From Malus domestica (lineage: Eukaryota; Streptophyta; Magnoliopsida; Rosales; Rosaceae), in the NCBI RefSeq assembly GCF_042453785.1, contig NC_091675.1, positions 2,740,501 to 2,804,500 on the forward strand: DNA of 64,000 nt, in the 5' to 3' direction. Made by a program: the position numbers and the translations under genes. Under the pieces are notes generated by a model, which saw nothing but the letters and a program-made list of their open reading frames with translations, ran no database searches and had not been told where the DNA came from. How positions within the stretch are numbered: position 1 is the stretch's first letter; every line of letters begins with the position of its first letter. Of this stretch, positions 1-9,700 are shown piece after piece.

Positions 1-359
1 ATATGTATATTTCGATTTTTTGTTTGTTTATTTCTTCAATTCAAAAATTAAAATAAACAAATAATATTTATAAAAAAAATAACGTATGAAAATCATTTTT
101 TAAAATGGAGCACTAAATTAGTAATAAAGTTAATTAGTGGCCGGGTGAATATATTACAAGAACGAATTATAAACAGACATATAAGAGAAACTATATATTT
201 TTTTCACCTGTATTATGACGTGTCATAAAATAAATAAAAGAATATGAAAAATATATAATTTTTTACACTTATATTTTGACATATAAAATACCGTTAATAT
301 TTGATACTTTTAAGAAAATATCTCGAGATATATAGTAAAGGAAGAGTGAAGAGAGTCGC
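1..359. other. AT-rich intergenic DNA
   Basis: Very AT-rich stretch with scattered short A and T runs. I see no gene, RNA or clear repeat boundary here before the Mutator-type element that follows. Confidence 0.5.
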
Positions 360-470
360 GTGGTGGAGGGCTTCCAGGTCTGCTGTCTTCTAAAATGTGT
401 CTCATTTGTGTCTTCTTACTAATATGTTGATATATGTCCTTTAACTTAACTTTGTCTACTTTATTTATAT

Positions 471-620
471 AGGGGTGTGATATCCACACATCTCTTTTTA
501 CTTCTTCCACACTTTTTTGGTTTTTGGCCGTCGGATCGGATGAATTGAAGAAGATCAACGAACAGAAATTAATAAGGAGTGTGTGAGAAGTAAAAACAAA
601 TGTGTGGATAGCACATCCCT
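471..620. mobile_element. MITE nested in the left arm of the Mutator-like element
   Basis: About 150 bp with terminal inverted repeats AGGGGTGTGATATCCACACAT (left end) and AGGGATGTGCTATCCACACAT (reverse complement of the right end). It interrupts the left arm of the surrounding element: the right arm, which is uninterrupted, continues across the equivalent site. The flanks share TTATTTA, but the exact target duplication is ambiguous. Confidence 0.7.
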
Positions 621-1165
621 TTATTTAATATTTAAATAAAAAAAAAATCCAAAATAATAAAAAAACTGTTGGGTTAACATGATGAGCAAACCCAAATAGG
701 ATTCTTTCACCTTCTTTTTTGGTTTGCTGCAAGAATCGCGAGGATCAGAAAGAACAAGTTTGAACCGCGATTGGTCCTGCCTATCTTCAACATCTCCACT
801 TCTTGCGTATCCAAATACAAACTCTAAGAACAGTGTTTCATTTTCATCTTTGTAGGTCAGTTTGCGAGAATCTCAAATCTGAAGAAATAAGAACTAATCA
901 AACTTTAGAGTGTGGAAGTCCGACCGGTTATTCGCATCATCTTCTTCCCACAGATCAATTACTCTAGAAATAGAGTTTGATTCTCGTTCTCTCTTCTTCT
1001 GATCCCAATACCCTAGCTAGAAAACCTTCACTCCATATTCTCCACTCATTTTACTCTATTTTTTTGTGTGCATTATTTAAATTCAGTAAGATTAATTAAC
1101 TAATGGATTGATGAGTTGCTGGAATAGAGGCACAAGGGACTACTCAACAGTGATTGGAGCAAAGG

Positions 1166-1345
1166 CTCACTTGCCTCAACTCCATCAATCCAAGTTTGAA
1201 CTTTTACCCAAACGAAATTGTTCTCGCACCCGGGTTTCTTCGGAGCAGAATCGTCATCGTGCACTATATCCCCCACAGTGACAGAGCTCGGATAACCGAC
1301 CAGTAGAATAGTCAAAGCTGAAACAAAAAACCAACCCACAAAGCC
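1166..1345 (-). pseudogene. captured signal peptide peptidase-like (SPPL) 5' exon fragment
   Basis: The minus strand encodes a hydrophobic stretch followed by VTVGDIVHDDDSAPKKPGCE and then FVWVKVQTWIDGVE. This closely resembles the N-terminus of plant SPPL2/3/4/5-type intramembrane aspartyl proteases: signal peptide, then the start of the luminal PA domain, where GDIVH...APK.PGC.N.FVLVKVQTW..G is conserved. Only this part is present. The similarity stops after about residue 97 of the 118-residue open frame, and the PA domain, transmembrane helices and YD/GLGD aspartates are absent. The frame starts in the element's own inverted repeat, upstream of the likely original start. It lies wholly within the Pack-type element, so it is best read as a captured exon rather than a gene; a short chimeric transcript is possible. 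Confidence 0.7.
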
Positions 1346-1731
1346 CCTTTCTTTCTCTCTCTTTCTTCCATGGCTACAATCTCTGCAAATCTGTGATGCA
1401 GAGGAGGAAGAAGCAAAAGGGTTGTTCCTTCTGATCGATTGTTGCAGCAAACCCAAAAAGAAGTGAAGAATCCTATTTGGGTTTGCTCATCTCGTTAACC
1501 CAATAGTTTTTTATTATTTTGGATTTTTTTTTTAAATTTAAATGTTAAATAAATAAAGTTAACCGACGCAAGTTTTAAGTTTAGTTAAAGGACACGTGTC
1601 AACGTATTAGTAAGAAGACATAAATGAAAGGTAAATTTTAAGTTAAGTTAAAGAACACGTGTCGACGTATTAGTAAGAAGACATAAATGAGACATATTTT
1701 AGGGGACAGTAGACCTGGAGCCGTGGTGAAG

Positions 1732-2016
1732 AGGGTGGTACCGTACGTGGTGGGGAAGTTTCGTGCATGAACTGGTCCCTGGCCAGCTTCTCCTTCGTTG
1801 GTTAATTTGTCACTTTCGTCTGTATACGTTTAGACTTCAACGACCATTGACCGATGAATATGTGAAAAAACAACGACTTTTGGGTTTCTCTGAGGTGGCT
1901 TGCTGCAACCTTACATTCTTAAATTGTTTACTAATTTGTGGGCTGTTACTATGTTCCCATTGCCACTTAGCAAATATTACTCTTCTTCCAATTCCATTTT
2001 TAATTACCACAATGAA
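1732..2016. other. intergenic spacer
   Basis: Between the Mutator-like element and the next MITE. A chance 85-codon open frame is present but shows no recognisable family. TTGACC near 1846 is a possible W-box, far upstream of the WRKY gene. Confidence 0.35.
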
Positions 2017-2019
2017 CTA

Positions 2020-2460
2020 GGGGGGCGTTTGTTGCGCTGGACTATCTCGGACTGGACTAGCTTCAAGGACTAAGCTGGACTGGCTTAGACTAGACTAAGC
2101 TGGACTAACTTAGTGAAGCGTTTGGTGCAGTGTTGGACTAAGAAGCGGATAATAACAAATTCTAATATTATATTATTTAATATATAAATTATTAATATTT
2201 TATTATAATCTCGGTGACCGGAGATGACGAGGAGTCTATCGGGAGTGGTTGTTGAGCCTGACGAGGACGAGAGAGGATAGTCTTAGCTAGTCCCATGGTT
2301 ATTGGGGGGTCTCGCTAAGACCTCTTAGTGAAGGGTTTTGTCCATGCTAGTCCCCTTTAGTCTCATTAATGTTAGTCCCAGCATGAAACAAACACAGTAT
2401 TGGACTAACAGCTAGTCCAGTCCAGTCCAGTCCCACTTAGTGAGGGCAAACAAACGCCCC
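2020..2460. mobile_element. MITE with GGGGGCGTTTGTT ends (Harbinger-like)
   Basis: The left end GGGGGGCGTTTGTTGCG is matched by the right end, whose reverse complement reads GGGGCGTTTGTTTGCCC. The flanks carry CTA on both sides (2017-2019 and 2461-2463), which fits the 3-bp duplication of PIF/Harbinger elements. The interior has many short repeats of the type GGACTA and TCCAG, on both strands, and no coding potential. Confidence 0.65.
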
Positions 2461-3514
2461 CTAGGGGATTAGATAAGACTCATTTAAAATGAATGAAAAC
2501 TATTTTCCAAGATGTTTTATGCAGTGTTAAGTTGAAATATACAGTCAAGGACATTCATGAGCTTGACATGTGCCTTACAATCTACACCTTGAGATGGAAA
2601 AGCTCTTTGCCTTCTGCCATTAACATCAAAAAAAGAAACCATAGATGATTGGCTCTTGTTTCAAGCCTATTGCGAGGAAGACAACTTTGATGCCTACATG
2701 TTATATATATTTTTCTCTTTTAATTGGTAAAATACAACCAAAACTCCAAGGAAATTAAATTCCAAATATAACATCATCAATTCACCAAAATTTGGGTTCG
2801 TAACCTTTTCCTATAGGGTATCTTTGTTCAGACCCCGCTATTTGAAGGTCTTGATTCCGTTGCTGCCAACTAGCTTTTAGTCTGGTCGTATTTTTCTTTC
2901 TAAAGTTCGAATCTTCATTTCTGTTGATAAAAAGATACGTTTTTAAAAGTCTTTGAAAAAGTTGTTAGAAGATGAATATATAAACAAAATACGCATTTAA
3001 GTAATAAAATCATTTTTATGGTAATTAGGTACTTACAACAACAATACGTTTACACCATGAAAGCAAATCTAAAGAAGCCACGTTTCTTTTTCTGTCCTTG
3101 CTGCCCATCGCCAGCCAAAAAGAAATATTAGCAGCACTACTTACGTACAAGTCTCCAATGAATGACGTTGAATGTGCTGACGTTGCAGGTTACGTGTTTT
3201 ATCAGAACGTCAGTCGTGATCATATCATACATCTTTTTTCAACACACGGATTTGATTTCAATATTATTCAATTTCAATTCTCCATGTATGTTCAGCCATG
3301 ACGGCAATTAAAGCCATTAACATCTGCGTTGAATCAATTGTGAAATTTCCTTGAATTTCCTCTATATATAGAGAGGTTAAGGACCTCTGGTTTTATATAC
3401 CCGTCTGCAGATAGCATATTGTTTTCCTCCCTAGCTAGCAGAGCAGTCTAGTTAATTATATCAGCAACCTGCAGGCTTTTGAATCTTTACATCAACTTAT
3501 CTGTATTTATAAAC
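2461..3514 (+). other. upstream region of the WRKY gene
   Basis: No separate gene seen. It holds the likely WRKY promoter and 5' leader. An AGTCAA at 2543-2548 is an inverted W-box core (TTGACT), which could allow self-regulation of the kind known for group IIa WRKY genes. That link is inference. Confidence 0.35.
3363..3371 (+). promoter_or_regulatory. TATA box of the WRKY gene
   Basis: TATATATAG lies about 145 bases before the start codon at 3515, a plausible distance for a leader of roughly 110 bases. No other strong TATA candidate lies closer. Confidence 0.5.
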
Positions 3515-5022
3515 ATGGATGCTCGTACGCCTAACAAACAAAAGGTACTGAATTTGATTCTATATTGGTTCATTTCTGGGTAATAACCGAGCGAATAAAA
3601 ACTTGAACCCCGGACATAGTGATTTTCACACATTTTTTTAGCTTCTAACACACTCTTCTTTGTTTAAAATCATCGAATTGAATAAATCAAGTAAAATTAA
3701 CAACCAGAATTAAAGGGGTGTGTGAAAATCACGTATCTGTATATAGACGTTTTTTTATTTTGTAAGCCTAAAAAGCATAATCTTAACTCATTTACCCACG
3801 GACTTTCATCCATGCTTCGCACGACTAGGGTTGATTAATTATGATAATTTGAATGATTTTGCCTTTGTATTATTGTTGATGATCATGATCAGGTTGTAGA
3901 TAGTGTTCAAGAAGACTTACAACGTTTGAGGAATGAGAATGCAACCCTAAGATTCCTGCTTCAAGCTATGACCACCAGATGCTCTACACTTGAGCAGAAG
4001 CACCACCACCACCACCACCAAATGCATATCCAACAACAACCGTGTGATCATCAGCATATCATGACCACGAATATCAACAGTGCGATTACGAGCAAGAGAC
4101 CGAGAACTGAAGATCATTGCGATCCGTTTCCGGCATCCCACCATAAGACATCACAGTTCCTAGTAAAAACCGACTCTAAAGACAACAGCCTTGTAAGTCA
4201 AGTCCTCCCTTTATACATAATATTGAAATTAGATATAAACCTAAAAGCATTAGGGTTCATTTATTAATATTAATTGTGATTTTGTGAATTCAATTGGACT
4301 AAATTATAGATTGTGAAAGATGGATATCAATGGAGGAAATATGGACAGAAGGTCACCAAAGACAACCCTTCATCCCCTCGAGCTTATTTCAGGTGTTCCT
4401 TCGCTCCTCGATGCCCTGTCAAAAAGAAGGTACCAATAAATGAATCATTTTTCCAAAGAATTTAAGATTTTTATTGATTTATTTACCAATCATACACACA
4501 CACACACACACTTCAGTGAACACAAGGCAATTACAAATGAATCCACGTACTAATGTTTTGTTCTTTAAGCTAAACTTGTTTATCCTGTGTTTTCCGCTGC
4601 GTCAATTTTAGGTACAGAGATCCATGGAGGATAAGTCCTTCCTCATGGTGACATACGAAGGAGAGCACAACCACGACACCATCAATGATTCACTACTATT
4701 TGGACAATTTTCATGTTCAGTAGCTGCAGCTGCCGATCTTAAGAACATTATTATGCCCATTAGTGTTCCTTCAAGTAGTATCGGGCCTGATAATGACGTG
4801 ATTAATATAAGTCCCTCTCCGCCGGAGCCTGTAACCCTTGATCTTAATCTCTCGGGCTTGACTAATCAAGAAAATGGAGGATTTGGAAGCCCTCAAAGCA
4901 TGAATTGCGACAGAAGAGTTGAGGATTACGTTGCTTCGTTAACCAAGGATCCCAATTTCACACAGGCTTTAGCTGCGGCAGTTGCACGCTCGATTACAGG
5001 ACCTGCAGACAGGCCAAATTAA
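3515..5022 (+). CDS. WRKY transcription factor, group IIa (WRKY40/18/60-like)
   Basis: A nuclear DNA-binding protein expected to recognise W-boxes (TTGAC). Four exons, 3515-3544, 3893-4192, 4310-4429 and 4612-5022, all in phase 0, give 286 residues. Near the N-terminus a short heptad-rich stretch ([19 protein letters not shown]) looks like the leucine zipper used for dimerisation in group IIa. It is followed by a histidine run. The WRKY domain has WRKYGQK at residues 118-124 and a C2H2 zinc site C139, C145, H169, H171 (C-X5-C-X23-H-X-H). The last intron falls between KKK and VQRS, the position typical of groups IIa and IIb. LDLNL at about 226-230 is an EAR-type repression motif, so a repressor role is likely. 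Group IIa members act in defence and ABA signalling. The zipper region is shorter than in WRKY40, so the exact orthologue is uncertain. Confidence 0.9.
3619..3732. mobile_element. small MITE in WRKY intron 1
   Basis: GTGATTTTCACACA at the left end is matched by TGTGTGAAAATCAC at the right end, giving an element of about 114 bp inside the first intron of the WRKY gene. The interior is AT-rich and non-coding. Confidence 0.6.
4496..4512. repeat. (CA)n microsatellite in WRKY intron 3
   Basis: Short run of CA repeats between the two WRKY-domain exons. Confidence 0.7.
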
Positions 5023-5579
5023 TAACCGATTAGGAACTTAATCCATGGATTAATGATGATTTATGTAATTATAGTCGTAGGCTATGGTACTTTCTCAAAA
5101 AATGAGGAAATCAATGAGAATGAGATCGATCGTTCGTTTAAGTTTTACTTAACACTGTCATGTCCATTAACGAAAACCTAGTACTGTCAAGTGTCAAGTA
5201 CAAGAGGAGGATTAAAGTTTTTGATGAACCAAGGCATAATTAAAGTTGGTCTCTCCTAATCATCTGATGACATGAGGAGCACGTATTAAGTTATTATGAC
5301 ATGATTAAATTGATTCAGATAACTCTTTATATTCAATATTGAGGAATGATATGAAAATTTATCGAACTTGAAAGTAAAAGATGAATTACATATTAAGAAA
5401 ATTTACTATTTTCAATACAAAAATCTGATAAATAAGATTATAAATTAAAAGACTGTCAACTCCCGAGACATAAAAGAACTCTGCCTGGCAAAAATTCCAT
5501 AAACAAATTACTGTTTTTAAGGACTTTTCCACCTCCATTACACAAAATTATAATCAATTAGTCGTCACATTTTTCGGAC

Positions 5580-5733
5580 TAGAATTCTCTTCTCTTCTCT
5601 TTTCATCATTTCCTCTCACATTCTCTTATTTTGTCTTTTTTCTTGCCATAAAAAACTAATATAAGATATTGACGTGACTTAACCGTGACCATTCAAATAG
5701 AAGGAGAGAGAAGGGGAGAGAATCCTACTCCAC
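5580..5733. mobile_element. MITE related to the 5880-6099 element
   Basis: Pyrimidine-rich left end (GAATTCTCTTCTC) and purine-rich right end (GAGAGAATCC) form an inverted repeat. The interior has TTGACGTGACTTAACCGTGA, nearly the same as a block in the neighbouring element. Boundaries are approximate. Confidence 0.45.
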
Positions 5734-5879
5734 ATTTTTCTGCGATGAATTTGATTGGGCGTCCTTCCACTGTCAGCAGCTTTAAAGGTTTACATCTTTT
5801 AAGGTTTACAAGCAAATGACAACGTCATAAATAAGATTGTAAAAGGATTAGGGTGTTGATTATATCACATTATTAATAA

Positions 5880-6099
5880 GGACAAAGATTGTCTGCCCTC
5901 CACTTCCGGTGCCCTTTCCGTGCCCTCTTATTTGTGTGGTCACGGTTAAATCACGTCAACATTTTATATTACTATTCATTTTTGTCTTATTATATCTATA
6001 AAAAAATAATATAGAATGTTGACGTGTCTTAACCGTGACCACACAAAACAGAAAGACACGGGAATGACACCGGAAGTGGAGGGCAGACAATCCTTGTTC
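5880..6099. mobile_element. foldback MITE with about 85-bp arms
   Basis: AAAGATTGTCTGCCCTCCAC on the left is mirrored by CCGGAAGTGGAGGGCAGACA on the right. The arms stay complementary inward through CGTGTCTTAACCGTGACC and its reverse complement, so nearly the whole element can fold on itself. No coding content. Confidence 0.75.
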
Positions 6100-6758
6100 T
6101 ATTGATAATGGTTACCATGTCATTATCCATTTAGTTAAATAATGGTACGGGTGCCAACCTAAAGTTGTGGAGCACAAGCGATTGACTCGAGCATCAACGA
6201 CCAACACCTACCTAAAAAAGCATAGCTCTGGTCGTTGTCCTTTTCTCAAATTTTTATTTATTATATTGCCTTTTTCTGTTCTCTTGTATCAAAGATTTAC
6301 ATCCCTACAACTAAAACAAAATATACATAAGAAATAATACAACTAAAATTAGTGACGGGAAAATCCGAAAAGGAAACCTAAAAGGCTAGCTACTGCGTAT
6401 ATTTATACAGCAAAATTCTTCAGTCGTATCGTACAAGTGGCTTGTCGAACCGGACTCCGTAAGGCCTCCAGCATCTCTGCTCCAGAAAACATTAAACCGT
6501 GTTAACAAAAACAATGAAATCACAAGAGACTGATCAGAAGTTCCTAAAACAAAATTAGAGGACGAAATGGGCTTACTACTTAAGGTGGATCTCTGCCTTC
6601 TGTATACCACCAGCTTTACTTTAAAATGATGAGGAAAACATTCTTCTGCACGTCACCAGAATCGGATGATCCTTTGAACCGATTTCATCCATGAGTGAAG
6701 AAATATATCCACTGGTGAACAGCTTTGGTTGCTGAAGGGAATATGGTGATATATATCA

Positions 6759-9700
6759 CTATGACTTAATGTTGGCACTCTTAAACTGAGTCCGTATCAA
6801 GCGCTGGGACCCCTTTTTGGAAAGATTTCCCGCTTTCATCTTCTCGTTTTCAGCCTCCTTGAGTGCTTTCTTCTTTTCAAATTCAAGCTGCTTACAGTTT
6901 TCCCCGTGTGCTCGGACAAACAACTTCACAAAGTTGAGCAGCGTAGATACAACTGCATGACAAATTTCAAAACTCAATTAGAAAATGCGATAATGCAGTT
7001 GAAGAGTAAATATTGTCAGAGAAATCACATTACTTCATTCTTAGCATCTAGTAAGAGGATCAATAAACAGTTTGCACGTTCCAAAGAATGCCCAACACTC
7101 AAAGCAGAGGGTATAGACCAGGACTACTTCTGAATCATCAGAGAGTATTTATGGATGATAGAATTACTTATGATTCATAGAGAACCGGAAGCACAACAAA
7201 GTTGGAAAAAATGTACCTTGCTCAAATGGGCAACGAGCAGGATCTTCCCCAAAATAAAGAGCCAACGCATCCGCGTTTCTCCCCTGAAGACAACCGCATT
7301 GAAAGTAAGTTTAACAATGGTTTCTTAGATGTCACAAGCAAACCCAACAGTTTAAAAAAAGTTGATACATACCACACTAGAATAAAGTGATGCCAACGAC
7401 CTCACTTCAGCTTCAGCATGACCGAGGAACTCCTTTAGTGTCTGAAATTTCTCAGTAGATAAAATAAATTAGCATCAAAATAGATTTACAAGAAACAGGT
7501 TGAAATCACAAGCAACAAATGACCTTGGTAAAACAACTTGAATGAGAGGCAGTTGATGAACTTCGCTATCAGTGGTCAAGTGTTTATTATCAAAACCTTT
7601 AGGGTATTCATTTATGATGGTCTATAAATTTTACATGTGAGCCAATTATGTCATCTAATTTAGTTTCTTCAAGCCAAATATGCCCAAAACTTTATGCATG
7701 TCACCTTGCAAAACGTTTCTGACACAGGACCATCATTTTCTGAGGCAGTCAACTCTTGCACAACCTTCTCTAGCCCTTTACTAATGGCTTGCATTTCCTC
7801 TGCCAAATATTTCAATTGTACCTACATCATAATTAAAATTTAGCTCAGTCACACCAAATGTATAAGTGTTCACTGTACCTACAAGAATTAGGATAAAAAA
7901 AGAGAGATTCTACCTTTGTTGAAGCCTCCAAACTTACAAGGTCTTTCGGAAAATCAAGGAGTTCTGGGAGCTTCTCCGCAAGCACCTGTAGTTTGTTGGA
8001 GATGAATAGAATTGTCAAAGTTCAAAATTCTACACTTACAGAACAACTCTATAAGAGTTTGGGACTTAATCAAATAAATGTTTTCTATATGCTTAAACTT
8101 CTCCAGCTCAAAATGCACAAAGGGAAGGAGAAGAAGTTCCACAAAAGATTAAAACAATGGACTAAGGGGCTTAAAGAAATCACCTTACAGAGGTAATGCA
8201 TGAGAGTCATCTTGCTATTCCGGGCTCGTGTATCAGTGAGCTTAAGGAGACTATCCAATCGAAATCCGATAGCAGAACCTACAGGTATAATTAAAAAAAA
8301 AAAAAAAAAACTAACTGCAAGCACAAAGAAAGAATACAAGATACTGGAGCTTCTAGTAAAAAGATTAAGAACAAAATAATCACCACAAAACAAGGAATGC
8401 AGTGTTCAAACAATATACATCAAGATGATGTATTAACACAAAATGGTAACCAACAAAATCCACTCACCTCTTGCGGTCCCATGATTCAGGGCATTACCCA
8501 AAGAAAGAATGGTTTGCATGATCCTTTTCAGCTTTTCCGAACTTCTGATCTGATAAGCACATTAGTGGAAATAGATTAAGAGGTGAATATTGCAAACACA
8601 AATGAAAACATACGTACTAAAAAATGAAAAATGCTTGCCTCATCAGCCACTGAATTGATGGTGTTCAAATTCTTTCTGAGGTCGGAAACCTGACAAATTG
8701 CATCACCATAGACAAGTGAATAACACAAAGCACAACAGAAACAGAGAGCATTGGGAATAAAATGATTAGAAATACAGTCCCCTCACCTGGGTGTGGAATT
8801 GTATTTTAAATGAGAAAACTCTGAGCTTGGGCTCTACCCGTGGCACTTTCATTAATTCAAGGAAAAACTGTCATAAAGTGCACAAAGCAATTAATTAAAG
8901 CATAAAATGTAGAGAGAGACAATGGGGGATGGGTGAAGAAGAGTTAGGATGCTTATCAAAGTGATTTCTCCCAAACAGTTAAATACTAATACAAAACTAA
9001 GACTCTAAATAGAAAGAGCAGCTTAAGAGTTATGCAGTTGACACCAAAATATATTTTATTTCAGCTGAACGATAAGCAACAGCAAGCTATGCATATAATT
9101 AAAATGCACAGAGTTACAAATTATTAAGTCAGCACTTGCCTTGCTGTCAACAAAATGAATTCTCAATTGAAAAGAAAGTAGATGTAAGGGAAAGAGGGAA
9201 AACGTGAAATCCACTCACCTGTTCACATTTTCCCAAATTTTCCTTGTCTCCATTGTAACCCTGAGCATCAAAGCATGATTTGTTACTCAGAAAACAGAAG
9301 CCTTATATACTATTGTAAGCAATTTCAAGTAAAAAGTAACAAGGGCATATTTATAGAACCTCCCAGAGTGGCATGGAGTAGAAGATTACAACTAGATATA
9401 AGTACCTTGAGTAATTCCATCTCTTCTTTTGTTGGACAAAATTTTATGAGGTTCTCAACCTGATCAATATCTAATGCAGAATCGTCCAAGGCAAGCACTG
9501 AACTCTGAAAGATGTCGGTTGAAAAGGAACAAATTAGAAAAGCTACATTAAAGTAGGAACTTTTGTACTAAGACCATTGCACCCAACATCCAAAAATCAG
9601 AACAAAAGTTGATATCATGCATCTTTTCAGCAAAGAAACAGCCACTACTTAGTTGCTACTATGTGAAGTTTTGAATTGTAACATTAATCAGCATTTAACT

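Larger units (their letters stand above)
369..1722 (-). mobile_element. Pack-type Mutator-like element carrying an SPPL gene fragment
   Basis: Long terminal inverted repeats: the sequence starting GGCTTCCAGGTCTGCTGTC at 369 matches the reverse complement of the end at 1722 (GGCTCCAGGTCTACTGTC). The arms stay similar for roughly 300 bases inwards (left arm to about 760, right arm back to about 1418). The element is flanked by a 9-bp target duplication with one mismatch, GTGGTGGAG (360-368) and GTGGTGAAG (1723-1731), the length typical of Mutator-like elements. There is no transposase, so it is non-autonomous. The right arm holds an internal tandem duplication (about 1587-1640 and 1643-1697). 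A smaller MITE is inserted in the left arm (471-620). The centre holds a captured gene piece on the minus strand, so this is a Pack-MULE in structure. Confidence 0.8.
5023..6758. other. intergenic region between WRKY and formin 3' ends
   Basis: The two genes converge here. It holds the WRKY 3' UTR, two related MITEs described separately, and the likely formin 3' UTR (roughly 6380-6758). No further gene was recognised. Confidence 0.5.

Noticed and set aside
1763-2020. 85-codon open frame between two repeats
   Set aside because: No recognisable domain and it runs into the MITE end.
3947-4144. Open frame opposite the WRKY exon with a valine run
   Set aside because: Antisense shadow of the histidine run in WRKY exon 2.
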